64,000 nucleotides of DNA from Hymenobacter sp. BT188 (GCF_014333585.1 NZ_JACSCW010000003.1:248001-312000), one strand, 5' to 3'. Positions 1 through 8,664 are shown, counted from the first letter of the stretch. Notes: a model not told the origin generated them from the sequence alone. Numbers and translations are program-made.

Positions 1-141
1 AACATGGGTAAAAAAGGCAACGATGACGACGGGTTGCGCCGCGTAGGTGGCCAAACCGTGGAGGGCACCGTGAACGGCGGCGGTACCAAAATAGCCCTGC
101 AATCAATAAGTGGCGACGTGTTCGTTCGCAAAGCCAAGTAA
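1..141 (+). CDS. 3' end of a DUF4097-like secreted protein (partial)
   Basis: Frame 1 is open from the window edge to a TAA at 139-141 and encodes the last 46 residues of a protein whose start lies outside. The tail SISGDVFVRKAK closely matches the tail of the next gene (SISGDVFFRKQN), so the two are neighbouring paralogues. Such repeated 'SISGDV' turns are typical of DUF4097-type beta-helical, adhesin-like proteins. Function unknown. Confidence 0.7.
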   Translation, partial: NMGKKGNDDDGLRRVGGQTVEGTVNGGGTKIALQSISGDVFVRKAK

Positions 142-192
142 TATTTCTGTCTACATATCAATTAGTTACACCATCCTAATCACTGCTTTGTC

Positions 193-909
193 ATGAAACT
201 GTTCCTGCTACTTGGGACCCTGGGCGCCCTGCTTCTGGGCACGAGCCCGGCCGAAGCCCAGAGAATAATCGAGAAAAAAGCCCCCCTGAGCTCGAAGCAG
301 CGGCTGGTGCTGGATCTGCAACAGGCCTCCAGCATTCAGATCAAAGGCGGCAGCGGTAAGGAAGTGGCCGTGCGCGCTTCGGTTACCATCAACAATAACA
401 AGCTTAACGACGCTCTGTTGCTGACCCTGAACACGCAAGGCGAGGAGGTGAAAGTAAAGTCGGCGTTCGATAAAGAGATGCTGCGTACCAGCAAAGAGGC
501 CGACTGCCCCAATGGCGAGGGATACAGCACCTGGAACGACACGGGTGATAATGGTAAGGGCTCGTATCGCCTCTGCGCCCGCATCGATTACGTGATAGAA
601 GTGCCCGCCAGCGCCACTGTTCAAGTGAATACCATTAGCGGCAACATTGAGGTAAAAGGTCTGAATGGCCCACTGGAAGCCAAATCTATAAGCGGCTTCG
701 TGGATGTAAGCTGGCCTGCGGCAAAAGGCGCTGAAGTAGCCATGAAAACCATCACCGGTGAGGTGTACACCAACCAGGATATTGCCTTGAATGGTAACAA
801 GAACAACTCGCCCGTGGGCTACCAGGTGCGCGGCACGCTGGGCAGCAGCGGCCCGGCCATTCGCCTCGAGTCCATCAGCGGCGACGTGTTCTTCCGCAAG
901 CAGAATTAA
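193..909 (+). CDS. DUF4097-like secreted beta-helix protein
   Basis: A 238-residue protein with a signal peptide (residues 1-22, ending AEA-Q). The second half has regularly spaced strands with the recurring pattern 'ISG.(I/V).V' (NTISGNIEV, SISGFVDV, TITGEVYT, SISGDVFF), the hallmark of DUF4097/adhesin-like right-handed beta-helix proteins. Two cysteines (about residues 98 and 122) could form a disulfide after export. It lies 51 bp after a truncated paralogue, so a tandem family starts upstream of the window. No enzymatic motif is visible; an envelope or surface role is inferred from the signal peptide and fold only. Confidence 0.7.
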   Translation: MKLFLLLGTLGALLLGTSPAEAQRIIEKKAPLSSKQRLVLDLQQASSIQIKGGSGKEVAVRASVTINNNKLNDALLLTLNTQGEEVKVKSAFDKEMLRTSKEADCPNGEGYSTWNDTGDNGKGSYRLCARIDYVIEVPASATVQVNTISGNIEVKGLNGPLEAKSISGFVDVSWPAAKGAEVAMKTITGEVYTNQDIALNGNKNNSPVGYQVRGTLGSSGPAIRLESISGDVFFRKQN

Positions 910-1257
910 GCCGCGCCACATTGGCTAAGGGTGGGTCTGGAGGGCAAATACCTGAGTAGTGAGTGCTCTGAGGTGGCCGGCGCATAGTGTCTAAATTAAT
1001 AAAATCGGAGCTGGTAAACGTGAAATAATCTGCATTTTTAAAATACTTTCATAAATCGTAAAATCTGCTTTGTGAACGCGTTAGGTATGTATTGAATAGG
1101 TGGAACAGAGGCTTTTTGTTCGAATAAATACTAAGCTATGTAACATATTCGTTCCTGTTTCCGTTGAGGGCTTGCAATTATCTTCTGACAGATATTGCTA
1201 GTGCATTTGCACTTACTCTTGACTTTCAAAAATCTCTTTTCAACCTAGTACTGTATT
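910..1257. other. Intergenic, AT-rich, no gene seen
   Basis: About 350 bp without a convincing reading frame. The half nearest the next gene is clearly AT-richer than the coding DNA and presumably holds its promoter, but I find no good TTG-N19-TAnnTTTG match. No hairpin terminator is evident after the preceding gene. Confidence 0.5.
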
Positions 1258-1578
1258 ATGAAAAAGTCACTGATTTTAGTCGCTTTGTTGGTTGCCGGAA
1301 TTTCTGCTGCTAACGCCCAGACTACCACTACTCAGAGCACGACTACCACGCAGCCAACGACGCCTACCACGACTCAGAGCACCACGACTCAGACGACTCC
1401 GGCCACTGACGCTACCATCAACACCACTACAACTGCTCCTGCGCAAACTTCTACTACCGTAGAAACGCAGAGCACTACCACGCAGCCAGCCGTTGCCGCT
1501 CCTAAGGACAAAGCTGCTGATGTGAAAGTGAAGAACAAAAAGAAGAAGTCTAAAATGAAGTCTGATCCGAAAGAATAA
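1258..1578 (+). CDS. Small Thr-rich secreted protein
   Basis: A 106-residue protein with an N-terminal signal peptide (MKKSLILVALLVAGISAANA-Q), a long low-complexity middle rich in Thr, Gln and Pro (repeats of TTTQ/STTTQ), and a strongly basic C-terminus (KVKNKKKKSKMK). No domain is recognised. Codon choice in the Thr tract alternates ACT/ACC/ACG, so it is not a simple DNA microsatellite. A strong terminator follows 27 bp after the stop, so it is probably a single-gene transcript. Likely an unstructured envelope protein; function unknown. Confidence 0.65.
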   Translation: MKKSLILVALLVAGISAANAQTTTTQSTTTTQPTTPTTTQSTTTQTTPATDATINTTTTAPAQTSTTVETQSTTTQPAVAAPKDKAADVKVKNKKKKSKMKSDPKE

Positions 1579-1604
1579 GCTTTTTAACCTGATTTCGATC
1601 TAGT

Positions 1605-1650
1605 AAATAAGGCCTGCTTTACGCACGTAAAGCAGGCCTTATTTATTTTT
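1605..1650 (+). terminator. Intrinsic terminator
   Basis: Perfect 17-bp arms at 1605-1621 and 1628-1644 around a 6-base loop, then more T-rich sequence. The arms carry A and T tracts on both sides, so it could also work on the minus strand. Confidence 0.85.
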
Positions 1651-1840
1651 ACTTGCCTATAATTCAGAGTAAATTAAATCTCTATTTCTGTATTTGTTTT
1701 GACTATTTCTATAAGATTAGAAAGCCAAAATTATATACATCGTTAAAACTAAAAGTGGTCGCTACAGTTCGGATTACGTACTTATTATAGTGAGTCACAG
1801 ATTTGTAATGAAATTATCCTGATTTGATTCTCTGAATAAT

Positions 1841-2188
1841 ATGAAAACGAAATTCCTTTTTGCTGCTTTGTTGCTGAACGCATCAGCATACGCCCAAACA
1901 GCCCCCGCGCCGGCCACGCCTCCTGCCTCTACTACTGCGCCCCCGCAACCAGCTACGCCGGCTCCCATTAACCCCGCCACAGCGCCCCAGAATACGGAGC
2001 GTGGCACCATCGACCAACGTGCGCCGGCAGCGGCTGCTACCCAGGAGCGCGTGCGCAAACGACAGACAGTGATGGATGGGCAAGCTTCGCCGGGAATAGA
2101 AACCACCACTGACCGCCGCACCAAACGGATGAACGATAAGAAGCGCCCAACCCGCGAGTTGCCGCCCGCTACGCCGCCCAAGCGCTAA
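1841..2188 (+). CDS. Small Pro/Ala-rich secreted protein
   Basis: A 115-residue protein with a signal peptide (MKTKFLFAALLLNASAYA-Q), followed by a Pro/Ala/Thr-rich stretch (about residues 20-55) and a charged Arg/Lys-rich C-terminus. It has the same plan as the gene at 1258 (signal peptide, low-complexity linker, basic tail) but no clear sequence identity. No domain is recognised. It is followed by a terminator, so is probably monocistronic. Function unknown. Confidence 0.6.
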   Translation: MKTKFLFAALLLNASAYAQTAPAPATPPASTTAPPQPATPAPINPATAPQNTERGTIDQRAPAAAATQERVRKRQTVMDGQASPGIETTTDRRTKRMNDKKRPTRELPPATPPKR

Positions 2189-2204
2189 TCCTTATTTGGA
2201 CTAT

Positions 2205-2242
2205 ATAAAAAAGCCCCCCAAATAGTACTTGGGGGCTTTTTT
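2205..2242 (+). terminator. Intrinsic terminator
   Basis: A-tract, GCCCCC stem with loop around AATAGTACTT, then GGGGGC and a T-run. It ends the gene at 1841 and, being symmetrical, can also end the minus-strand gene at 2265. Confidence 0.85.
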
Positions 2243-2264
2243 AAGGGTGTTAATTCCTTATTCC

Positions 2265-2624
2265 TTATTCCTTAAGCTTGGAGCTGTGTTGCAGCAGCAA
2301 GTCACCGAGGGCACGAAGGGCGGCTTGAGAATCGGGAGTGGCGTGGACGGCGGCTTGAAGCGTCTGTGTGCCCAGCATATCCAGGGAATCGCCAACGGCC
2401 ACGCCATCAATTCCGTCGGTATTGCTGAGCAATGTTTGCAGATTGCCGAGCTCCCGGTCGATGTCTTGTAGCTCCGGAATACCGCTTTGTTGCAGAGTTT
2501 CCTGCCAGGTATCAATGTTGGTATGAGCCGTGCTCAATGGCAGGGAAGTAAGGCCACCGTGCAAGGCGTGTACAGTGGCGGCCAGCAGTTCAGCACCAGA
2601 TTGGGGGGCGTTTTTTTCGGACAT
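2265..2624 (-). CDS. Hypothetical protein
   Basis: A 119-residue, Leu/Gln-rich protein predicted to be mostly helical, without signal peptide or membrane segment. It lies 30 bp downstream of uvsE on the same strand and shares its direction, so it is probably co-transcribed. I recognise no family. Residues 5-7 (Asn-Ala-Pro) are encoded across one copy of the recurrent GCCCCCC word. It is real rather than a shadow because the opposing frames are short and it sits tightly behind uvsE. Confidence 0.5.
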   Translation of the reverse strand: MSEKNAPQSGAELLAATVHALHGGLTSLPLSTAHTNIDTWQETLQQSGIPELQDIDRELGNLQTLLSNTDGIDGVAVGDSLDMLGTQTLQAAVHATPDSQAALRALGDLLLQHSSKLKE

Positions 2625-2654
2625 TGGAAGAAGAATGAATGACGTGTGGTAAAC

Positions 2655-3572
2655 CTAAGCGGAGGCGCTGAGCGGAAGTGGCGCTGCCAAACTCAACTCG
2701 CGCAGAATAGCCACGGCGCGCAGGGCGCTGGCTTCTTTGTCTTTGATTTCAAGCATCATATCCACGTCGAGGCCGTTGAGATGGGTAATAAACTCGCGGA
2801 ACCTATCCTCATCTAGCGAGGATGTATGCTTGCCTTTGCGCTCACCAAGCTGCTGGGAGCTGTAGTCCATCATCAGCACGCCGTCGCGGGTGGGGTGCCA
2901 GGTGCCGGCCGCCAGCCGCAGCGCTTCCTGCATGGTCTCCTCGTGGTTGAGGCATTCGTGGTGGAAGTTGTCGAACAGAATGGGAATACCCACGGCTTCG
3001 TGCACCCGCAAACAATCGCGCAGACTAAACAGGCGATCATCGTTTTCAATCACCAACCGTACCTGCACCGCTTCCGGTAAAGTGCGGTACGTGGCAATAA
3101 AGCGCTCAATGGCCACGTCGCGGTCGCCGTAGAGGCCGCCCACGTGAATTTGCAGCTTGGCGGTGCTATCCAGTCCCATCAGATCCAGCATCGAGCCCTG
3201 ATACACCAGCTCGGCAATGCTGCGCTCCACAATGCCCGGATCGGGTGAGTTAAGCACCACAAACTGGTCGGGGTGGAAGGAGATGCGCATCTGCTCGGCC
3301 TTGATATAATCGCCAATGGCGCGGAAGTGGGGGGCAAATTCGGTCTGCCACGGAAACGTGTTGACCGCATGCGAACCAAAAGGCACGATGCCGGAACCTA
3401 TTCGGAAGAAGAGCAGGCCGTGCTGGACATTGTACTCCAGAATGCGCTGTAAACATGTCAGGTTGTTGGTAACGGTAGTTACCACGCGCTCATCGGTGTA
3501 GGAAGCCAGCCGAAATGTGGTGGCAGCGCTACAGTCGAGCGTTTCATTTACGCAGGGATACCCAATTTTCAT
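2655..3572 (-). CDS. uvsE: UV DNA damage endonuclease UvsE/UVDE
   Basis: A 305-residue TIM-barrel endonuclease that nicks DNA 5' to UV photoproducts and abasic sites, an alternative to UvrABC repair. The metal-site motifs of the family are in order: RISFHPDQF (about 97-105), QIHVGG (about 141-146), ENDD (about 176-179), DNFHHE (about 202-207), DYSSQ (about 236-240), KGKHT and MLEIKDKE (about 272-279). Length is close to that of Bacillus and Thermus UvsE. A 119-residue hypothetical gene follows on the same strand. No oddities. Confidence 0.93.
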   Translation of the reverse strand: MKIGYPCVNETLDCSAATTFRLASYTDERVVTTVTNNLTCLQRILEYNVQHGLLFFRIGSGIVPFGSHAVNTFPWQTEFAPHFRAIGDYIKAEQMRISFHPDQFVVLNSPDPGIVERSIAELVYQGSMLDLMGLDSTAKLQIHVGGLYGDRDVAIERFIATYRTLPEAVQVRLVIENDDRLFSLRDCLRVHEAVGIPILFDNFHHECLNHEETMQEALRLAAGTWHPTRDGVLMMDYSSQQLGERKGKHTSSLDEDRFREFITHLNGLDVDMMLEIKDKEASALRAVAILRELSLAAPLPLSASA

Positions 3573-3621
3573 AGCCTCAGCTTACGTGCGTTCCGCGACG
3601 GCTGTTGTACAAAGCTGCTAA

Positions 3622-4581
3622 TCAGCGGGGCAGGAGCGCGTCACTGCCTTCGTGCTGGGCCTTGTTGGTGCGCTCTACTGACACGGCACGGGCCTCAATA
3701 AAGATGCGCTGCACATCGGGGTGCAGCTTGCGAATACCCTTCTCCAGCCGGTCAACCGCCTCTTCCACCGCCGTCGCCGACAAGCCCGGCTGAAAGTTTA
3801 CGTCGAGGGCCAGAAAAACATCATTTGGCCCAAAATGCATGCTCAATGGCCGTTTGGCGTTCAAAATGGAAGTATCGGCCTGCACTAGTGCCCGAATGCT
3901 TTGCAGAACCGCCGGATCGGCGCCTTCGCCAATGAGCAGCCCTTTGCTTTCATAAGCTAAAAATATCGCCGTTAGCGCCAGAATACACCCGATAACAATG
4001 GAGGCCGCACCATCGATATATGGATTGTTCAGCGCATGACCCAGGAATACACCAGCCGCCGCTACCAGCAAGCCCAGCAAGGCGGCAGTATCCTCAAAAA
4101 TGATGGCAAAATTACCGGGGTCTTTGCTCGCCCGCAGCGCTGACCAGAACGGCTTTCCTCCGCGAGTGGCATTGAAGTTTTTCAAGGCCAGATACAAGGC
4201 TCCGCCCTCAAATACCGTTGCCAACCCAAGCACCACGTAGTTCCAGGTAGGGTCAGAAAGCGGCGCCGGGTTTTGCAGATGCGAAATGCCCTCGTAAAAG
4301 GACATTCCTCCTCCAATGGAAAAAATCAGAATAGCCACAATCAGCGACCAGAAGTACAGCTCTTTGCCGTGGCCGAAAGGGTGATTATCATCGGGGACCT
4401 TTTTGCTGCGCCGAATCCCGAGCAGTAGCAGCAGGCCGTTGCCCGTATCCACGACCGAGTGAATGCCTTCTGAGAGCATAGCCGACGAACCTGTGAAGCT
4501 GGCCGCTACAAATTTAGAAACAGCAATAGCCGTGTTGGCGGCAATAGCAGCGTAAATACCAGTTTTGGAGGAGTTGGCCAT
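3622..4581 (-). CDS. Cation diffusion facilitator (CDF) family transporter
   Basis: About 319 residues from the chosen ATG at 4581; an in-frame ATG lies 8 codons upstream. CDF proteins export divalent metals (Zn, Fe, Co, Mn) by proton antiport. It shows the N-terminal helices, the TM2 metal-site signature SEGIHSVVDTGN (Asp of the HxxxD-type site), the HPFGHGKELYFW motif that follows TM2-TM3, further TM segments with FEDTAALLG, and a C-terminal cytoplasmic domain (about 230-310). FEDTAA marks the YdfA/ZNT9-like branch. The metal cannot be read from the sequence. Confidence 0.88.
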   Translation of the reverse strand: MANSSKTGIYAAIAANTAIAVSKFVAASFTGSSAMLSEGIHSVVDTGNGLLLLLGIRRSKKVPDDNHPFGHGKELYFWSLIVAILIFSIGGGMSFYEGISHLQNPAPLSDPTWNYVVLGLATVFEGGALYLALKNFNATRGGKPFWSALRASKDPGNFAIIFEDTAALLGLLVAAAGVFLGHALNNPYIDGAASIVIGCILALTAIFLAYESKGLLIGEGADPAVLQSIRALVQADTSILNAKRPLSMHFGPNDVFLALDVNFQPGLSATAVEEAVDRLEKGIRKLHPDVQRIFIEARAVSVERTNKAQHEGSDALLPR

Positions 4582-4756
4582 AAGCAGATAAATTAGGAGC
4601 GACACGCGCTATTGTAGCCTTATCAACTACTTATGATTTATCTACTGCTCCTTAACTAAGGCTAGCGCAACGCAGATACACGTGTGGTGATGTACCTGAA
4701 CAAACGCTGGGATAGGCCCTAAGGTTAGTAATTACCCTAATCCAGGCTGAAGCCTC

Positions 4757-5437
4757 TTACTCATACCCCCGGTTATCCTTGAAATTGCGATTGTACCGTT
4801 CCCGGTCGCGACGGGCCTGCTCCATTTTCTTCTTCAGGGCCTCCTGCTGTTGCAGTTCCTCCATCTTGCGCCGCGCCTTGCCTTCTCGCGAAAGGGCGTC
4901 ATAGAGCAGACTAGCCGGGTTTTCAAGGGAGGCAACCGGCGCTTTGGGAGCCGTTGAGTCGACAGGGAACAGCGGCTTGGGCGCTGGGGGGCGTTTTACG
5001 GCGTTGGCGGGCGGCGTGGGGCGGCGCACGTTGCGCAGGGCCTTTTTTATCTGAGCATCGGCCGGGCGGCCTTCCTGCACTCGCACCTCGCCCAATTGAA
5101 TGCTGGCGCGGTCGAGTTTTACCTGTACAATAAGCTGAGAAAGCCCCGAGCGGCCTAGCGCCATTCGCTTGGTTGCAAAGCCAAGCGAAATAAACTCCAG
5201 CGTATCAGTATACGCCACGTCGATGCGGAAATCACCGTCGTTATTGGCTACTACGCCGGTTTTGTTGCCCTTAATACGCACTGTAGTACCAGGCACTGGC
5301 TTGCCATCGGCGGCGTTAGTAATTGTGCCCGATACGCGCAGCTGAGCCGAGGCCGACAGGGCCACCAACAGGCCCACAACCAGCAGCAGCGCGGCTTTAT
5401 TCCAGAATCCGGTGAATAAACGAGACAATAAACCCAT
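4757..5437 (-). CDS. Secreted carboxypeptidase-regulatory-like domain protein
   Basis: About 226 residues from the ATG at 5437. A hydrophobic signal segment ends at ASAQ, followed by a CarboxypepD_reg-like beta-sandwich (about residues 35-115: RVSGTITNAADGKPVPGT and FISLGFATKRM), the domain that also opens SusC proteins. The rest is a Pro-rich linker and a highly charged Arg/Lys/Glu coiled region to the C-terminus. No TonB plug or barrel follows, so it is not a transporter. Likely a periplasmic or envelope protein; role unknown. Confidence 0.7.
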   Translation of the reverse strand: MGLLSRLFTGFWNKAALLLVVGLLVALSASAQLRVSGTITNAADGKPVPGTTVRIKGNKTGVVANNDGDFRIDVAYTDTLEFISLGFATKRMALGRSGLSQLIVQVKLDRASIQLGEVRVQEGRPADAQIKKALRNVRRPTPPANAVKRPPAPKPLFPVDSTAPKAPVASLENPASLLYDALSREGKARRKMEELQQQEALKKKMEQARRDRERYNRNFKDNRGYE

Positions 5438-5483
5438 CAACGATACTAACGCAACCAAACTGCAAGGTAGCCAACTACAGAGT

Positions 5484-5518
5484 CAAAAAAAGCCCGCACC
5501 GTTGCAGGTGCGGGCTTC
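5484..5518 (-). terminator. Intrinsic terminator (minus strand)
   Basis: Perfect 11-bp stem AAGCCCGCACC/GGTGCGGGCTT with a 6-base loop; on the minus strand it is followed by a T-run. It lies 31 bp after the stop of the gene at 5549-6205. Confidence 0.85.
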
Positions 5519-5548
5519 CATTAACCAGAAAACCGACGGAGCGGTTTC

Positions 5549-6205
5549 TTATTCCTCTTTCATCTTGGTTTCGCCGTCGTCGTCCACTTTTAATTTGGAG
5601 TCGTCGGCCTTCATCTTCATCTCACCATCCGACTCCGCTTTCATTTTGGAGCCATCGGCGGCCTTTATTTTCATCTCTCCGTCCGATTCGGTTTTCACCT
5701 TTGTACCGTCGGCATACTTGGTTTTCGTGTCGCCGTCGGCTTCCACTTTCGTTACGCCTTGGTCAACAGTTGAAGCTGTGGGTGCGGGAGCTTCATCCAC
5801 GTACATTTCCTCGGCGTAGTTCATGCGGTTGGCTACATACGCTTCGTACTGAGCTGGGTCGGAGAAAACGGTTTTGAACTGCGTATCGATTTCGGTATTA
5901 ATGCTTTGCATAGCCGCGTACATACCCGTAGTGTCGGTGGCGTACTGCGTTTCCAGCTCAGCGAGGCGGCGCGAGCGTTCGAAATAGATATCCTCGGCGC
6001 GGGCCACCACGGTTGTATCCGTGATTTTCAGGTCGTTAGCCAGACGCGTGGCAATACGATTGGCGCGGGTACGAGACGCGGCAGGCGTCGTAACGGTCTG
6101 CGTAGTCGTCGTAGTTGTGGTGGTAGTTTCGGCCGCTTTTTCCTGCGAGCAGGATGCAAATGCCAACGCACCGGCGCAGGAGAATAATAAGAGGGTCTTT
6201 TTCAT
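5549..6205 (-). CDS. Lipoprotein with acidic/basic C-terminal repeats
   Basis: A 218-residue protein with a lipoprotein signal (lipobox AFASC, Cys about 19). A poly-Thr stretch follows (about 27-35), then a helical region (about 45-135). The last about 70 residues are imperfect 12-14-residue repeats of the type ADG(S/T)K.K.ESDGEMK, giving a highly charged periodic tail. No known domain. Bracketed by its own terminator downstream and a bidirectional terminator upstream, so it is a single-gene unit. Probably anchored in the envelope; function unknown. Confidence 0.65.
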   Translation of the reverse strand: MKKTLLLFSCAGALAFASCSQEKAAETTTTTTTTTQTVTTPAASRTRANRIATRLANDLKITDTTVVARAEDIYFERSRRLAELETQYATDTTGMYAAMQSINTEIDTQFKTVFSDPAQYEAYVANRMNYAEEMYVDEAPAPTASTVDQGVTKVEADGDTKTKYADGTKVKTESDGEMKIKAADGSKMKAESDGEMKMKADDSKLKVDDDGETKMKEE

Positions 6206-6299
6206 GACAAAATTTAAGTAGGGAGAGAAGCGGTCCGAGAATCAGACCACGGCCGCTATACGCTCTAGGTTGGTTGTAGTTGTATAATTGAATTATTAT

Positions 6300-6345
6300 A
6301 TATAAAAAAGCCCCCCAGCACCAGTGCTGGGGGGCTTTTTTATAT
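6300..6345. terminator. Bidirectional intrinsic terminator
   Basis: Near-perfect palindrome AAAAAAGCCCCCCAGCAC / GTGCTGGGGGGCTTTTTT with A/T tracts on both sides; ends the minus-strand metallophosphoesterase gene. Confidence 0.85.
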
Positions 6346-6362
6346 ATAAGTAATATGGCTAG

Positions 6363-7601
6363 TTACGCCCGACGCAATTCAAACACGGTTATTTCGGGTA
6401 AGAAACCCACCCGGCCCGGATAGCCAATGAAGCCCAGACCCGTATTCACATACAGGTACTGCTGGCCCTTATTATACAAGCCAGACCACTGCTTATACAC
6501 GTACTGCACGGGGCTCCATTTGAAAAACGGCAGGTTCACGCCAAATTGCATGCCGTGGGTGTGGCCCGAGAGCGTAAGGTCGATGTCGGGGTAGTTGAGC
6601 ACCTCGCCTTCCCAGTGCGAAGGGTCGTGGGAAAGCAGAATTTTGAACGGAGCGTCGCCGCTGGCAGCGTGGGCTTTCGGCAGGTTGCCGTACTTGGGAA
6701 AGCGCATCTGGGCGCCCCAATTCTGCACGCCGAGCACGGCTATTTTCTCGCCGTCGCGCTCTATCATGTGGCTTTCATCCATAAGCAAGCGCCACCCGAT
6801 TTTGGCGTGGTTCTGAGCCAGGCGGGCCAGATTTTCGCGCTTAGCTTCCGGGCTGGGCCACTCCACGTAGTCGCCGTAGTCGTGGTTGCCGAAAACGGAA
6901 AACTTAGGGAGCTGGGACTGAATCTGGGCTAGCGTATCAATGTGGGTTTCTACCTCGGTAGCCACATTATTCACCAAGTCGCCGGTCATAAAAATGAGGT
7001 CGGCACCCTGCTTATTAATTATCCTGACGGCCCGTTCCAGCGGCTCGCTTGAGTTGAAGCTGCCCGTGTGCAGGTCCGAAATCTGAAGCACTTTAAAGCC
7101 ATCAAATGACGCCGGCAGGTTGGGAAAGCGCAGCGTTACACGTTTCACCTGATAGTCGGTAGCGCCCCGAAACATGCCCCAGATAAAGGCCACAAACGGA
7201 ATACCGGCCACCACCAGCGCCAAGCCGCTCAAAAACTGACTGCGCGTGATGGGCGTGCCTGTAGCGGCCGTGTCGCGCTGCGTAAACTGCCGCACCGCCC
7301 AGCGCCCTGCCCGAATCAGGTCTTCGGGCAGCAGAAACAGCATGACCACGATTTTGGCCAGTAGCAACCCAAGCAGGAAGCTGGAAACATAGGTTTTGTA
7401 TGGCGCGGGGCCGCTGTAGCGGGTGGTAATGGCCCAGATAGCCAAGCCCCAGGACAGCGCCGTGACAATCCAATAAATGGCTCCGGCAATTCGGCGTCCG
7501 CTAATGGAGTTGGCCGGAATAAGGGTTTTTATAGCTTGGTAGCCGTACCATTCGGCTAAAATGAGCAACAGGATGAAGGGGAAACTCAGAATTCGTGACA
7601 T
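6363..7601 (-). CDS. Membrane metallophosphoesterase
   Basis: A 412-residue protein with about four or five N-terminal TM helices (residues 1-145) and a calcineurin-type phosphoesterase domain (about 165-400). All metal-site motifs are present: DLHTG, GDLVNN, GNHDYGD, LSHDP and SGHTHGMQFG. This is the YkuE/YaeI-like architecture; some members cleave lipid-linked substrates such as UDP-diacylglucosamine, others are uncharacterised, so the substrate is open. The catalytic domain position relative to the membrane is not certain. It stands alone, divergent from radC. Confidence 0.88.
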   Translation of the reverse strand: MSRILSFPFILLLILAEWYGYQAIKTLIPANSISGRRIAGAIYWIVTALSWGLAIWAITTRYSGPAPYKTYVSSFLLGLLLAKIVVMLFLLPEDLIRAGRWAVRQFTQRDTAATGTPITRSQFLSGLALVVAGIPFVAFIWGMFRGATDYQVKRVTLRFPNLPASFDGFKVLQISDLHTGSFNSSEPLERAVRIINKQGADLIFMTGDLVNNVATEVETHIDTLAQIQSQLPKFSVFGNHDYGDYVEWPSPEAKRENLARLAQNHAKIGWRLLMDESHMIERDGEKIAVLGVQNWGAQMRFPKYGNLPKAHAASGDAPFKILLSHDPSHWEGEVLNYPDIDLTLSGHTHGMQFGVNLPFFKWSPVQYVYKQWSGLYNKGQQYLYVNTGLGFIGYPGRVGFLPEITVFELRRA

Positions 7602-7725
7602 GCAGGTGGAAAAGATGGATTCCGGCGGCTTTGGTTTAGTTATTGGAGCTACCGGGTAAGAACAGGATAGACGGCTGACTACAACTTTTACTTTAAGCGC
7701 CAGCCCTCAGCAACAATAGTGCAGT

Positions 7726-8469
7726 ATGAAATCAGTTGACAATCTGGCGGAAGAAGCCGCTGCCCCCGTGCGTTACGTAGCGCCCACTTCTTTCGGTATT
7801 AAAAGCTGGGCCGAGGAAGACCGCCCCCGCGAAAAGCTCCTGCAAAAAGGCCGCTCGGCCCTTTCGGATGCAGAGCTGATGGGGATTCTGCTCGGCTCGG
7901 GCACCACAAAGCTCTCCGCTGTAGACGTAGCTAAGCTGATTCTGAACGCGGTAGAAAACGATTTGAATGAGTTGGCCAAATTGTCGGTGAAGGAGCTGAT
8001 GCGCCATAAAGGTATCGGGGAGGCGAAAGCTATAACCATCGTGGCGGCCTTAGAGTTAGGTCGGCGTCGCAAGGAAACAGCCGCCGCGGCCCGCACCACC
8101 ATCACCTGCTCGCGCGATATCTACCAACTCATCCGCCCCAATCTTCAGGATTTGTCCCACGAAGAATTTTGGGTAATTCTGCTCAACCGGGCTAATGTAG
8201 TGATGCGCAAGCAGCCCATTAGTAGCGGGGGAGTGGCCGGCACCGTCGCCGACCCGAAGATGATTTTCAAGCATGCCCTGGAACAGTTGGCCAGCTCTAT
8301 TATCCTCGTGCACAACCATCCCAGCGGCAACCAGAAGCCCAGCGCCGCCGACATCGCCCTCACCCGCAAGCTCAAAGAAGCCGGCCAATTTTTGGATCTG
8401 CCCATCCTCGACCACCTCATTTACACCGACCACGGCTACTACAGCTTCGCCGACGAAGGCGTGCTGTGA
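7726..8469 (+). CDS. radC: RadC family JAB-domain protein
   Basis: A 247-residue RadC/YsxA homologue: a helix-hairpin-helix region (about 30-110, with KGIGEAKA) followed by a JAB/MPN-like metalloprotease-fold domain (about 120-245) with the metal motif HNHPSG and downstream D (PSAADIALT). Despite the name, a role in recombination repair has not been borne out for RadC; the biochemical function is unknown. The ATG at 7726 fits the family N-terminus. It is followed by a palindromic repeat and a weak terminator. Confidence 0.92.
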   Translation: MKSVDNLAEEAAAPVRYVAPTSFGIKSWAEEDRPREKLLQKGRSALSDAELMGILLGSGTTKLSAVDVAKLILNAVENDLNELAKLSVKELMRHKGIGEAKAITIVAALELGRRRKETAAAARTTITCSRDIYQLIRPNLQDLSHEEFWVILLNRANVVMRKQPISSGGVAGTVADPKMIFKHALEQLASSIILVHNHPSGNQKPSAADIALTRKLKEAGQFLDLPILDHLIYTDHGYYSFADEGVL

Positions 8470-8480
8470 TAGTCGCACGC

Positions 8481-8582
8481 GTAGAGACACAACTATGTGT
8501 CTCGTCGTTGAACGACCGGTACCGCATAATTTTACTACACAAACAATATCAGCAACAAGGAGACACAACTATGTATCTCTAC
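8481..8582. repeat. Intergenic inverted repeat of two palindromic units
   Basis: Two near-identical palindromes, 8481-8503 and 8559-8582, each built as GAGACAC-AACTAT-GTGTCTC (the second has one change), the outer ends completing GTAGAGAC / ATCTCTAC. The pair can fold into one larger hairpin. It lies between radC and the next gene and resembles dispersed intergenic MITE-like repeats. Confidence 0.6.
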
Positions 8583-8595
8583 ACATGCGGACAAT

Positions 8596-8632
8596 ATAAA
8601 AAAGCCCCCAGTGTCTCTAGAGGGCTTTTCTG
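8596..8632 (+). terminator. Probable imperfect terminator
   Basis: AAAAAAGCCC and GGGCTTTTCT arms around CCCAGTGTCTCTAGA; shorter and less perfect than the other terminators. Placed after radC and the inverted repeat. Confidence 0.55.
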
Positions 8633-8664
8633 TTGCAAACCTAGCAAGAGCCGCCGCGCCCCGG

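Noticed and set aside
1077..1092. 16-bp word CGCGTTAGGTATGTAT shared with 20229-20244, both upstream of secreted-protein genes
   Set aside because: One exact 16-mer pair is about what chance gives in 64 kb, and orientation and distance to the genes differ. Not called as an operator.
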